Assembly: GCA_026770575.1 (NCBI GenBank)
Contig: MU657256.1
Location: 28,002-92,001, forward strand
Direction of reading: 5' to 3'
DNA from: Pelagophyceae sp. CCMP2097
Lineage: Eukaryota > Sar > Pelagophyceae
DNA length: 64,000 bases
Shown: piece by piece, positions 43,901-54,964 of the stretch
How positions within the stretch are numbered: position 1 is the first letter of the stretch
How the letters are laid out: every line of letters starts with the position of its first letter
Notes under the pieces: model-generated
What the model was told of the DNA's origin: nothing
The model's input: only the letters and a program-made list of their open reading frames with translations
Database searches by the model: none
Position numbers and translations under genes: made by a program

Positions 43901-45814
43901 CTTCGCTCTTGACGCGGGACGAAGGCGCCGACTCGTTTCGCCGCGCCGCGTCGCGCGGACTCCGCTCGGCGCCGCTCCGCTCGTCGACCGTCTCAAACCG
44001 CAGCGAAAACTGCGAGTCGGCCGCCAGCGCCGGCGCGCCCTTTGCGTGGCGATGCCAGCTCAGAGCCCAGCCGCTGATGCCGACCCAGCCGACGAATCCT
44101 GCGTCAGCTGCGACCGGCGCTCGGAGCGGCGCGCCTGCGCCACCGGCGTCCTCGACGAAGCTGCAGTGCACCTCGACGGCGCAGGCACTGCAGTGCAGCT
44201 CGAGGTGGCCGGTGAAGATGGCTGAAGGCGCGGCCCAAGGCGCCGGTCGCGGCTTTGAGGAGACGTTTCGAAAGAAATCTCCGAGCTCGACGGGCCCGAC
44301 GGGCCGCGGCCGTCCACGGAAGTTGACGGTGCACCAGGCCTTGGCCGGGTCGCGCGCGCCTTGGATGCGTAAAGCGACGAGGCCATTTTCGTTTACGGCG
44401 GCGCGTTCGTCCAAAGACCACGAGCAGCTCGCATCAACGAGCTTGACCACGTGCGGCCCAGCGTCCGCCGCCGTCGCGCGCAGGAACAGCGTGCCTAGTC
44501 GCATGCCATCGAAGCGGAAGGCTCAGAGTCGGAAGGCTCAAACGAAGAAGCGTACCTCGGAGCAGCCGCGGGGCCGGGGCTTCGGCCGCGCGCCGGGCGG
44601 GCTTGCGCGCCTTGTCCACGAGCAGCGCGCCGAACTGCACGAGCACGTCCGGCCGACCGTCGATGCCTGTCGGTATCGTCGGGGAACGGAGGCGAGGGGC
44701 GAGGCGAGGCGAGGGACGAGGAGGACGCACCGAAGAGCGGCCAGTCTATGGCCGCGCCGTCGCCGCGGACGAGGTGGCGCACCGCGACGCGCATGGCCGC
44801 GACGGGCTGCGCCGCGCACGGGTTCGTGGCGGCATCGTCGCTGCGGATGAGGGAGACGCGGAGGACGTCGTGGTCGGCGCACATACTCGTTAATGAAAGC
44901 GAGCTCGCCTTCGCGCCGGCGTGGTGCACCTCGATGAGGCGCGCCGACGCAAGGAGCTCGACGCGCAGCGCCGAGCCGTCGGGGGCGCGGACCTTGAGCT
45001 TGAGCTTCGCTGGCCGCGGCGCCGCAAACGGCCCCGCGCAATGCGCGCTCGTCTCGAGGGCCAGCGTGCACTGCAGAGTGCCCCAGGCGTCGATGCGGGA
45101 AACGTCGCGGTCCGTCTTGACGGCGTGCGCCGGCGCGCCGCAGGGCAGCAGATGCAGAGTGAGCTCGGCGGCCTTGAGCCCGAACAGCGCCACCTCGGCG
45201 AATGCGACGGCCCTGTGCACTTCCGAGACGACCTCGATGCGGCAACGCCAGCCGCCGACCCACTTTCCGCGGTCGCACGCCACGACGGACGCGTAGGCGG
45301 CCGCGACGTCCAAGACGAGCGGCCGCTCGTCGCTCGCCCAAGCCACGTCGCCGCCGACCACTTCAACAGTTCGGCTCCGCGCGACGACGGGCGGCAACAG
45401 CCGCGACGCGTCGTGATGCAGGCTCGCGCGCACGTAGAGCGCGCCGTCGCCGCCGCCGTTGCCGGCGCACTGCCGCAGCGCCGACGGCGACAGCACGAGC
45501 CAGATGTCGCTGGACCCGGCCGCGGCGCGCGCGGACCCGGCCGCCGCGCGCCGCTCCTCCGCGCGCGCGGCGGAAACGAGGCAGTCGCCGCGGCGCGTCG
45601 ACGAGGGACCCACGTCCTCGATTGCGTCGATGGTCGGCTGCAGAGGCGCGGGCGTCTCCCGCGGCGGCTTTGGCGCCGAGGCGTCGTCGTCCTCGATGAC
45701 GTCGATGCTCGGCACCTTCTGCAAATCGCCTCTATGCGCTGCAGCCGGCGGTGGCACCGAGGCGTCGTCCTCCTCGAGGACGTGGATGCTCGGCACCCTC
45801 TGCAGCCCCGCCAT
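37956..45814 (-). CDS. Giant IQ-motif protein with Tudor-like module and acidic tail
   Basis: Exons in coding order 45814-44731, 44666-44556 and 44494-37956, about 2577 residues. The N-terminus has two copies of VPSI[HD]V[LI]E[ED]DDAS. A long beta-rich region follows (for example CTVNFRGRPRPVG and LELHCSACAVEVHCSF, possibly several C2-like folds). An alpha/beta segment near 1280-1360 contains KMTVVVVVEFSF. An Ala/Arg/Glu-rich coiled coil leads to IQ-type motifs at about 1650-1750 (AAKIQCAAF, ALKIQCGARVWLARRF, AVRIEAVVRGVLAREV), likely calmodulin binding. At about 2166-2303 a Tudor/PWWP-like module begins QCWVRSEGDASLWLPGVVF. Residues about 2316-2563 are almost pure Asp/Gly/Ala/Ser. Architecture suggests a cytoskeletal or axonemal scaffold; this is inference. 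I know no protein with this full order. Confidence 0.75.
38000..38740 (-). repeat. GAC/GGC triplet-rich low-complexity tract encoding an acidic tail
   Basis: Irregular 9-15-bp tandem repeats (GGCGACGACGAC type on the coding strand), in frame with the giant gene and yielding a DDDGAGG-like polyacidic tail of about 245 residues. The opposite strand gives long artificial reading frames. Confidence 0.85.
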
Positions 45815-46269
45815 CGGACCGGCAGCGCCTCGGCACCGACGCTGCCCGCGGCGGCCGCTCGACGCTGGAGGGCCGTCTGCGGTGCACGCGCGAAGGCACG
45901 GCCGGCCTCCGACCGAGCGCGCGGCGCCGGTGGACTCGGACGATTCGTTCGACGACGGTTCGACGGTTCGTCCGGGGGAAACCCGGAGCCCATCTTGTAA
46001 ACCCGTTGCAAGACAGCATTGTTGCGTGAAATCCTAGGAATTCGAATCCTACAGTGGAAAAAGGGCACCGCAGCGCACCCGGAGGCCTCTCCTCCGAACT
46101 CCATTCGACGAAGAAGACTGGCGCTCTGCACGCGGCCGCGCACCCGGATTTTGCGATTTGCGCGGACATTGAAACGCCATGGTCCTCACAGCCACGCTTC
46201 CTATACTCTCGAGTGGGCCTCCATCCCGCCCAGGCCGCGGTCCTCGAGGCGCCTCGATGGACTTAAGTG
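45815..46269. other. Intergenic, promoter side of the giant gene
   Basis: A 455-bp spacer on the minus strand between the ankyrin gene's stop and the giant gene's ATG. It contains CCTAGGAATTCGAATCCTAC near 46033, related to the TAGGAATTCCTA palindromes elsewhere. No gene is supported. Confidence 0.4.
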
Positions 46270-47818
46270 TCAGTGCCGGTCTCGGATAGCCTTTACGGCG
46301 ATGGCGTCGCCGCCGCCGGCGAGAGCAATGTCCACCAACTCTGCGATTTTGTCCTGCTGCCTGAGCGAGAACGTGCGCATCGTGTGGTGCTCCTCCTGCT
46401 CGTCGAGGAACTCCTCGTCCTTTTCCGCAAACTCTTCCTGCTTGACGACGACCCGCTGCGTGAGGTGCCGCGCGAACATGGCGCCAGAGGCGGCCGCCGC
46501 GCGCTGCCGCTTCAGCGGCGGCTCTGGCCGCCCGTCGACGACGACGTCCACCGCGCCAGAGTCGACGTCGACGCGCTCGACGCCAGAAAGGCGCGCCACC
46601 TCGGACCGCAGCGCCGCGCACGCTGCCAGCAAAGCGCATTGTGTCGAGGCGTGGGCCGCCTCGACGGAGCGCAGGCGGTCGTCGGCAGCCGCCAATGCCG
46701 ATTGATGGGCCTCGTCTCGGCTCGCGAGCCACTTCCGCAGCTCGGCCTCGTCTTGCTGGAAAGTCGCCACCTCCGACTTATGGTCCGAGTTTTGGATCGC
46801 GAGCAGGTCTCGCAGCTTGGCCTCGTTGCGCCGGAAAGTTGCCATTTGCGATTTGAGGGCCGCGTTGTGGGCCGCGTCGAGCGCCGCAACCTGGCCTTTC
46901 AACTCGGCGAGTTTCAACTCGATCTTGTCGCGCCGGAGCGCGCCGTCGTTGGGCGGCGCATTCTTTGGCCGCACCACGTGCGCTGCGAGGATGGCGGCGA
47001 TCTTCGCGTGGCCCTCCTGCGTGGCGACGCCGCGCGCCGTGTACCCGACGCCGATGCCGCAGGCCGCGCGCGTCGTGCGCCGCGCCGCGTCACAGCCGTG
47101 CGCAAGGAGCGCAGACACGGTCTTAGCGCTGTCCGAGTACGCGGCAACCTAAGCGGACTCGGTGTTCGCCTCTCATCGGGTCACCGTTGCAGACGCGGTC
47201 TCGCGCGATGAGCGGCGTGAAACCGTCGCTGTCGGCGCGGTCGACGTCGCAGCCCGCGTCGACGAGCTGCAGGAGGCAGGCCACGTGGCCGTGCTTGGCC
47301 GCGGCGTACGCCGGCGTGGCCCCGTGCCGCATCGCCCTGTCGACGTCCGCCGCCGCGGCGAGGAGCTGCGCGACGCAGGCCGAGTGGCCGAACATGGCCG
47401 CGATGAACAAGGGCGTCGAGCCGTCTTCCATGGCTACGTCGACGTCGCAGCCCGCGGAAATGAGGAAGGCGAGGCAGCCCGCGGCGCCGTGCTCCGCGGC
47501 CATGTATGCCGGCGTCGCGCCGTCGCTGTCCGTCGCGTCGACGTCGCATCTCGCGGAAACGAGCAGCTGGAGGCACTTTGAGTGGCCGTGCTTGGCCGCG
47601 GCGTGGGCGGCCGTGGCGCCGTGCGCCGCCCGCCCGCCGGCGGGGGCGCCGTGGGCGAGCAAGCCCCCGAGCGTGACGGCGTCGCCCGTCCGCGCCGCGC
47701 TGTACACCGCGAGCGCACCCCCGTCGTCGTCGTCGTCCGAGTCATCTCCGGCGAGGTCCACCGCAAATGCCGCCGAGACGCCGGGCTGCGGCCCCCGGCG
47801 GACCACCCAAGTCGACAT
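46270..47818 (-). CDS. Ankyrin-repeat and coiled-coil protein
   Basis: Exons 47818-47207 and 47148-46270, 496 residues. After an acidic N-terminus (GDDSDDDDDGG) there are about six ankyrin repeats, for example GATAAHAAAKHGHSKCLQLL, DGATPAYMAAEHGAAGCLAF and HGATPAYAAAKHGHVACLLQ. Splicing at a GC donor (GCGCGA at 47206) to TTAG makes the next repeat DGFTPLI-VAAYSDSAKTV, which fits the consensus; the alternative GT donor adds three residues in the conserved turn. Residues about 265-400 are a coiled coil (LKLAELKGQVAALDAAHNAA and similar). The C-terminal segment, with MRTFSLRQQDKIAELV and GGGDAIAVKAIRD, looks like a separate conserved motif. Ankyrin proteins are adaptors; the partner is unknown. 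Confidence 0.82.
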
Positions 47819-48183
47819 GGCTCCGTCAAGGTCGCGCCCCTCTTCGTGCCAACCCTGGCACGGGGACCACCTTGGGGAGCCCTGGCAGCTGGCCCCCCGG
47901 CCCCCGGGGCAGCTAGCTGCTAGTGGCCCGGCCGAAAAAGAAATTAGGACGCGATCGCCAAGTTCAAACTCTCGATACCCCAAGTGCGAGGTCCATTCGA
48001 TGCTGCGGAACTGATCCCACGGGGCCAGAGTACGGCGACGCCTTGGGATCGGTGCCCCCACGAGGACGCAACGCGGGCCTTTGCACCACCATGGCGGCAC
48101 ACCATCGACGCGATCCTCGTGAAGAAGGGGCTCTTAGAGATGTTCTAACTTGCAGCTTTGGCACTGTGCCGGTGGTGCCGAGG
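47819..48183. other. Intergenic, no gene seen
   Basis: A 365-bp spacer upstream of the ankyrin gene and just past the PRP6 stop. It contains short GC-rich inverted repeats around CAGCTAGCTGCTAG (47911-47924). No coding or RNA gene is supported. Confidence 0.4.
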
Positions 48184-51100
48184 CTAGTTGGTGGCCTCGT
48201 CGCACTTTTGGATGGCGGCGGCGCAGAGTTCGAGCGTGGCCGCGGCGTCGGCGCGCGCGTGCTTTGGGTCCTTTGAAATGGAGCACCAGAGCTCGCCGTG
48301 CGCCGGTTCTGCGGCCACGCACCTCGCCTTGACGTCGTCGCGCTCCAGCTCCGTCCCGTCCGCCACCTCAAAGGCGTAGTACGCCGCCCACGCGTCGCCG
48401 AGGTCCGGGTCCAGCGCGCACGCGCGGTTGAACCTGCAAGCCAAAAGTATGGTCCCGGATCGCGCTTTGCGGCAAGGCTGCCGCGTCCATCTCTGTGGTG
48501 CCCGTGTCGGGTTTCCGAAATCGGCTCGGTACTTGACCACTTGCGCGTCTTTGCGTGCTTCCTCTCCGCTGCGAAGAGGCGCGCCACGGCGACGATGACG
48601 TGCGCGTTGTTGTCGCAGCGCTTTAGCGCTTCCAGCGACTTGCCCTTGCGCGCGGGCTTCGGGGCCGCCGAGATCTCGTCGGCCCAGAGGTCGCCGGCGT
48701 CGGGGCACTCCTGCAAAGCCTTGGCCGAGAGATTCGCCGCGAGCTTGGCGTTGCCCTTCGAACGCTCGAGCCAAATAGCGGCCAGCCACAAAGCGGGCGT
48801 CTTGGGGTTCTTCAGGCGCGCGAGCTCGAGGATAGACCGCGCCTTTGTAGCCCCAAAGGCGCGGCCTTCCAAAGCCGCCGCCAGCCGCCACAGTGGCACG
48901 GACTTGGGGCACCGCCGCAGGCCGCGCTGGTACGCGTCGCGCGCCGCCGCGATGCGCGCCTTGGCCTATCGAGGTATTCAAGTGAGCCTCTTTGCCTCGT
49001 GGGTGCCCCCTCCGGTGACGTCACCCCACAACGTAGAACGCACCTGCTCCGGGTCTGTCTCCGTCTCAGCGGCGCGCTCGTTGGCCTGGCCCGCCATCAT
49101 GTAGAACTTTGCGAACGTGGGGTACTTGTCCATGGCTTGCTTGACGAGGTCGAGCTCCGCTTCGGCGGCGCCGCAGGACCTCTCCAACAGAGCCGACTTC
49201 ATCCAGACGCGCTCCGTCGGCGCGCGGTCGCGCGCCTTGGCAAGCAAGACTCTGGCGCGCGCGAACTCGTCGTTCTCCCACTCCAACTTGACCGCGGCGA
49301 GCCAGACTTGCTCCGAGTCTGGGTTTGCGGCAAAGGCGGCCGTCAACGTGGCGCGCGCCCCAGCGACGTCTGCGGCGAGCCACTTCTCCTTGGCGGCCAT
49401 GAGCCAGAGCACCTCCGCCTGCGGGCAAAAGGCCACCGCGCGCGCGAGCGTCTGCTCGAGCTGCTCCGCGGAGCCGTGCTTCTTCTCCAGGGCGCAGGCT
49501 CTGAGCCAAATGGACTTTTTGTTCGGGAAGACATCCAAAGCGTGAGCCAAGATGGCGCGCGCCGTCTCGACGCAGGCTCGCGCGACGCAGGCGTCGGCGT
49601 CGTCGAGCCACGTTCTTTTACGATCTTCCGCCTCGACGCCCAAGCCGACGGTGCTTCGGACGATGGCGCCGCACGTCAAAGGTGCTGAAGCCTGCTCGGC
49701 AGCCTCCGCCTCCTTGAGCCAGGCGTCGCGGTCGATGACGACCTGGTAGTGCGCCAGGGAAGCGACGGCCTTGGCCACGATCCTTTCGACGAGGTCTGCG
49801 CCGTTGCCATGGGCCTCTTCCAGCTTTGCGGCAGTCAACCAAATCGCCGGCTCCGTCGGAATCGCTTCGCGCGCTTGATTGAGGACTTTCCGAGCGTTCT
49901 CGTACGTCTCCAGTCTGGCCAGAGCGAGCCACATGTCCACACTGTGCGGGACGCATTCCACGGCGCGGCCGAGCAGGATTCGAGCGTCCTCGACGTCCTC
50001 CAATTCGATAGCCACACGCCACAGTTTCACGGAAGACGGCACCAGCTCCAGCGCGCGCCTTAAGACGTTCTTCCGCCGCAGCGGGTCGTCCTCCAACTCT
50101 GCGGCTCTGAGCCAGACCTTTGTTGAAGTGGGGAGCTTGTGCACAGCTTGCGCCAAAATCGCCTTGGCGTTCGCAGAACCGCTCTGCAACCGCGCCGCCT
50201 CGAGCCAGACGTCCTCCGAGTCGGGACACGTCTCGCAGCCCTCCTGGATGATCTTGCGCGCCGCGATGGCCTTGCCCGCGATTTCTTCGACGCGCGCCGC
50301 CGCGATCCAGCCGGGGGCGTGCTTCGGGTTTGTAGTGGTCACCGACTTGAGTAAGAGCCGCGCCTTTTTGATGTCGCCGACCTCCGACGCCGTGTTCACC
50401 TTGACGGAGTTGAGGTCCGTGAGGTACCCTTTAGGGTCCACGACCGTCTGGCCCGTCACGGAATCGGACATCTTATCCAGCTTCAGGCCTAAAACCGTGC
50501 CTCGCGCCGCGGCGAGGCCCGACGTCAAAGACGACGCCGTGCCCGCGACGCTCTGCGTGCCGCCGGCGGCCATCGGGGTGCGCCAGCCGCCCATGGGCGT
50601 CCTTGACCCGCCCGCCTGCGGCGTGTCGAAGCCGCCGTACGCCTGCTGCCGCGCGTCCAGCGCGTGTGCCTGCCCCGCTAAAGCGGCCTGCGACCGCATC
50701 GAGTCGATGAGCGAGTCCGTCATGGGCGTCAGCTTTTCCGGTCGCTTCTTCTGCTTTAAGCGGAGAGAGTGGTCTCCCACGTCCGGGATGCCCTCCCACT
50801 CGTCTCGAGAAACGTCCTTCAGCTCTCGCTTCAGGTCCGCAAACTGGTCGCTGATCTTCGGCCGCTCCTCGCGGTACTTTTTCATCGTTTCTAACAGCTT
50901 CTCCTCACGCTTCCGCTTGCGCCTCGAGTCCATGCGCTCGTCAATCGCCTAAATTTGTGTCATTCATGCGACGGTCGCCCGCCTGCGACGGTCGCCCGCC
51001 CCTCCCCGGCGCAATCTCCACGCGCCTCGTAGATCTGGTCGGCCTCTGCGTCGTCGTGCTCGTAGGGCGAGCCGTCGTTGAACAAGCCACCTCCATAACC

Positions 51101-51779
51101 CGAAAATTTGTCAAAGTTCGCCTCGTTCAAATCGCCCTCCTCGCGAGCAAGCTTCTCCTTGACCGGGTTGCTACAAAGGGCGGGCGTCGTGCAGGGCGAG
51201 GGGAAATATTCGACGAGGGGGTTGTGGACACGTCCCCGAGTCGGAGAACGCACGTCTCGCCCTGCTCGACGGCCTGGTCGCCCATGCCGCGGCCGAGGCC
51301 GGCGACGTAGCCCGACGGTGCGTCGCCGAAGTGCGTCCGCGGCACGCCGAGGACTCCGCCGCGGGGCGCGTCCTCGAACTGAGGCTGCGACTGGAGAGCA
51401 TTCGGGTTCGCGGACGGGCCCTGCTGCCCGCGCGGGACCTCGCCGGGGATGCCGCCCTTCTTCCTACGGGGGTGAGGCGACGTCGGGCGTCTTGACCGCA
51501 TCACGCTCTCCAAAGCTCCAAAGATGCGTCGCAGCGCCCGATCTCGAAATCACGAGGACCGCCGCCGCAGACTACGGCGCCCGACTCACGGAGCCTCGCG
51601 CGCCGGGCCTACGGGTCGTAGAATTATATTTGGCACGCGAAGCGACGACGGCGACCCTTCGACATCCAAGGCTGCGGCGCACCGATATCCGAGCGGGTGG
51701 TGAACCCGACGGCGCCGCGGCCGAGGCCGGCGACGTAGTTCGTCGGCTTGACCGTCGGCGGCACGCGCTGGCCCGACAT
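48184..51779 (-). CDS. PRPF6: Pre-mRNA-processing factor 6 (U5 snRNP PRP6)
   Basis: Exons in coding order 51779-51683, 51608-51590, 51463-51254, 51170-51026, 50948-49044, 48965-48538 and 48433-48184, 1017 residues. PRP6 bridges U5 and U4/U6 in the tri-snRNP. The N-terminal PRP1_N domain is split over the first exons: TNYVAGLGRGAVGFTTRSDI, then GPAREAP from a 19-bp micro-exon, then EANFDKFSGYGG, ADQIYE|AIDERMDSRRKRK and YREERPKISDQFADLKREL. HAT/TPR-like repeats fill the rest (WIAAARVEEIAGKAIAARK, SEDVWLEAARL, VWLRAAELEDD, ELWCSISKD). All six introns keep phase. The one between exons 4 and 5 has a GC donor (GCGCGT). Exon 3 carries a second YVAGLGRG copy (SGYVAGLGRGMGDQAV). The length is close to the 941 residues of human PRPF6. 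Confidence 0.93.
51590..51608 (-). other. PRPF6: 19-bp micro-exon of PRP6
   Basis: Coding strand GCCCGGCGCGCGAGGCTCC, preceded by CGTAG and followed by GTGAGT. Its phases (1 in, 2 out) fit both neighbours, and it supplies PAREAP after SDIG, matching the conserved SDIGPARDA context of PRP6. Confidence 0.8.
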
Positions 51780-52187
51780 GGTCCTTTGGAGTCTTGACCT
51801 AGTTGGAACCTCTTCTGCGTGGGACCGACTTTGAATTCTCTCGAGAGCGGCGAAAAGGCAGGCGGCGGCGCGGCTCTCGAGCAGCGCACCGGGTGCCTCG
51901 GAAGAAGCGCTCCGAAGACCCGCCCGCTTTGGCGTGCACGCGCGGCCCCGATGCACTCGCCGATTATTTTCAGCGAAGACGAGGTTTGCGGCCGCGACGC
52001 GCGTCCCGTGGACACCCGTGGCCGTGAGACTGTCCTCCGAGTCAAAGCTCCAAAATATCCCTACAGGCGCACTCGAGTTTTGCGCGCCTCTCTGGGGCTC
52101 GTTGGCCCGCTCCCGCGGCCGCGCCGTCCTCGGCAAACCTCTTTCCGACCCTTGAAGAGGCGGTGCGTTGCAGCAGCGTATCTTATG
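51780..52187. other. Intergenic, PRP6 promoter side
   Basis: A 408-bp spacer between the SH3-end of the upstream gene and the PRP6 ATG, both on the minus strand. The PRP6 frame stays open upstream for about 120 codons but starts with no family sequence, so it is treated as 5' untranslated. No other feature is supported. Confidence 0.4.
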
Positions 52188-54324
52188 TCATCGCGCAGCG
52201 TCTTCTTCTTCGGCCTTGCACTCGCGCCATTTCAACGTCGCGTCCACGTACGTCGCGGGGAACGTGCCCTCGGCGCCGTCGGCGATTCGTCTGCCGTGCC
52301 ACCAGTCGCCGTCTCGTCTGTGGACCTCGATCTCGTCGCGATACTCGAAGCCCAAGTCGCCGGGGTGCTCCGCCCGGAACGCGTGCAGCGCCGTCACCGT
52401 GGCCAAAACGCGCGGCGCATCCGGTTCCGGCGCCTCGGGGGGCGGCGCCTCGGGCGAGGGGAGCGCGTACATGAAAATGTGATCCACCGCGCCGTTCGCG
52501 CACGCCACGACAAACTCGAGCCCGAGCCGCGGAAAGACGCCCATCTCGGTCTCGATTGCGAGGAGCGTGCCATTCTCTTCGCCGCGGAGCTTCGCGGGCA
52601 CCCAGATGGGCTTGCTGCGCTTTTGGAGAAGCACTTCGCGCGAGAGCGTGACGCGGCCGAGGCAGTCGTGCTTTTTTCGCAGCGCGCGGTGGTCGTACAT
52701 CGCCAGCACGACGTCAAACGTCTCTTCAGACCTACGTCCGTCTTCTTCAGACGTACGCGTTTGCCGACCTCCGTCGAGCGGTCTCACAGCGGGACTTGGA
52801 GCTTGAACGTCGCGGACGAGGGCTCGCGCCAGACGGGCTCGACGGAGTCGCGGACGACTGGCGTCTTGCCGAGTTCGCGGATCGCTTCGCCCGCGTTCAG
52901 CGTCGCGACGACGTACGCGTTGGGCTTGGACTCGGATTCCGCCGCGGCGATTGAAGCGCAGAGGACCGTCAGCGACACGGAAACGGATAAAGGCGCGCTC
53001 GCAGCGTGCCCGTCCGCGGGCTCGGCGCTAGCGACGCATCGGTTTGTCGGCGTCCACGTGCAGAAGTGGACTCACGTGAGGAACGCTTCCGCGTCGGGGG
53101 TGAAGACGAGTGGGTCTCGCGTGAGGTACGCGTCGTTGATCGTGCCCGACGCGGAGAACGACGCGATGCGCTCCACGACCTAGACGCAAGCCGGGCTGCG
53201 GCACCTCGAAGACTCTGAGACGAATCCTCTGAGACGAATCGGAAGCACGAAAAAGACTCACCTCTCCGGATGCGACGCTCTCGGAGCGCACGATGCGCCA
53301 AAAGTCGACGGCGTCGCGCGCGGCGGTCATGAAGACGCGGAGGCCTCCGCAAGACTTGGCAAACGCCCCGACGTGGACGCGCGCGCCGCGGACGACGGTG
53401 TGCAGTTTCGCCGCAGTCGGCTTGCAAGTGTCCCACAGCGCCGCGCCGTCGCGGCCGCAGACCAGCGCCGCGGTGACCCCTGGGCGCACCTCGCCGAAGG
53501 AAAGGCTCAGCGGCGCGGACGTCGACTCGAACCTAGCGCGGCGTGTGCTTCGTCGGGTGGCACCGGGACGATGCGGCTCACATAAAGAGGCACTGCGCCG
53601 AGTTGGCGTCCCAAGTGCGCACGCTGCGGTCCAGGCTGGCGGAGAGGACGGTCCTGCCGCCGTCTGAGAAGCAGACGGCCGAGACTGCGAGCGTGTGGCC
53701 TTCAAATGTCCGCAGCACGAAATAATGATGCAGCGACCACAGCCTACGCACGGCATATCAGCGACCACAGCCTACGGCACCCGTGATGCGCCAACGAGGC
53801 AACGCGTGGCATCGCACCGCGCGGTGCCGTCGTCGGACGCACCGCGCGTTGCCGTCGTCGGACCCGGTGAGGACGAGCAGGCCGTCTTCCGTCTCCTTTT
53901 CGAGGTCTGCGCAGTCCACGGCCCCGACGGCGAGGCAGGTCACGTTCTCGTCGTGGGTCAAAGTGCACGTCGCCTCGCCCGACGAGCCGTCGAAGATGGA
54001 AACGTCTCGCCCGCGGCCGCCGCATAGGATTCGGAACTCGCGCCGCGTCTTCACAACCCCCACGCAGGGCGCCGCGCCGGCGGAGCACGCCTGCTCGTGC
54101 TCCAAAGCGCCGGCCGTGTCCGTCCACCGCACACGCCCAACCGTGTCGCCTAGCGCCGGCGTCTCTAGGTGCCTCCGCCGTTCGGCGGTTCGAAACGCAC
54201 CGGAGACGATGGTCCGCGCGCCTCGGGCGTTTTGGCAGACGGCGATTCGCCAGGCCGACGTGCGCGCGTCGCTCCATTCGTCGTCGGAGCAGACGCGATC
54301 CAGGGCGTCGTTGCGCAGGAACAT
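52188..54324 (-). CDS. WD40-C2-SH3 multidomain protein
   Basis: Exons in coding order 54324-54201, 54149-53843, 53743-53582 (or from 53771), 53532-53262, 53179-53076, 53027-52788 and 52731-52188. Splicing joins WD40-like blades: GARTIVSG|DTVGRVRW, VTCLAVGAVD with LLVLTGSDDGNAR|LWSLHHY, and RTFEGHTLAVSAVCFSDGG ending SVRTWD. A non-repeat segment follows, then a C2 domain split by an intron (SLTVLCASIAAAESES, NAYVVATL, VEPVWREP|SSATFKLQVPL, FDVVLAMYDHRALRKKHDCL). A C-terminal SH3 domain ends the protein (TALHAFRAEHPGDLGFEYRD, DGDWWHGRR, EGTFPATYVD). C2 domains bind membranes, often with calcium; SH3 binds proline-rich peptides. The start is uncertain: ATG 54324 is the first in frame, but an earlier exon is possible. 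The third exon has a duplicated acceptor. Confidence 0.78.
53731..53775 (-). repeat. Tandem duplication of a splice acceptor and exon start
   Basis: CAGCGACCACAGCCTAC occurs at 53731-53747 and again at 53759-53775, a 28-bp period. On the minus strand each copy reads GTAG then GCTGTGGTCGCTG, giving two equal acceptor sites for one exon of the WD40-C2-SH3 gene. The 28-bp shift is not a multiple of three, so only one site keeps frame. Confidence 0.8.
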
Positions 54325-54566
54325 CCCCCACAGGCCCACAAGCGCGCGACCGGACTCTGGGATCTTCGCCGAAATCTAACGGAGGCCAGATTCAAATCCC
54401 GCTCAAAGGTTCAAGTTTGAAGGTTAAGCCCTCGAGCGCGCGGTCGGACGCGCGCGCTCCCCTGCTCGGCCCCGGCCCCCGCGGCACCATTCCGCGCCGC
54501 TGGCTGGCGGTGCTATTGTGCGCGGGGGCGCGGGCTCTGAGCCTGGTTGCGAGCCGGGCCGCGCCA
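54325..54566. promoter_or_regulatory. Divergent intergenic region, WD40-C2-SH3 / MutY
   Basis: A 242-bp spacer between two start codons facing away from each other. No TATA-like element is visible, so both genes probably use TATA-less promoters. Confidence 0.4.
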
Positions 54567-54933
54567 ATGGCCCCTAAGCGCGCCGCGGCCAAGGCCCCGC
54601 GCGCGGCCGCGAAGCCGGCGAACAACGTCTCGAAGAACGCGGACATCGAGGACGCGCACCTCCAGTTTTCCTTTGGCGACGACGGGCCGCGCGCGCAGGC
54701 CGCGCTCTTGGACTGGTGGGACGTGGGCCACCGCGAGATGCCGCGCGGATGCGGCGTCCTCTCTGCAAGCGTACGACGCCTCGACGCTCTCTGCAATCGA
54801 GAGCCTCTCTAGCCTCGATACAGAGCACACGGAAGCGCCTGTATAGCCTCGATGCAGAGCACTAGGTGGCGGCGCGAGTTGGCCTCGACTGCATCCGTCT
54901 CGGCGGCAGACCGCGAGGTCTGGGCTTACAAGG

Positions 54934-54964
<31 letters not shown>

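Noticed and set aside
44538..46143. Alternative minus frames over the giant gene's N-terminus
   Set aside because: Arg-rich shadows; the 45814 frame alone joins exons 2 and 3 in phase.
54417..54566. N-terminal extension of MutY
   Set aside because: The frame is open but begins with TTG and lacks a leader; the ATG at 54567 suits the family better.
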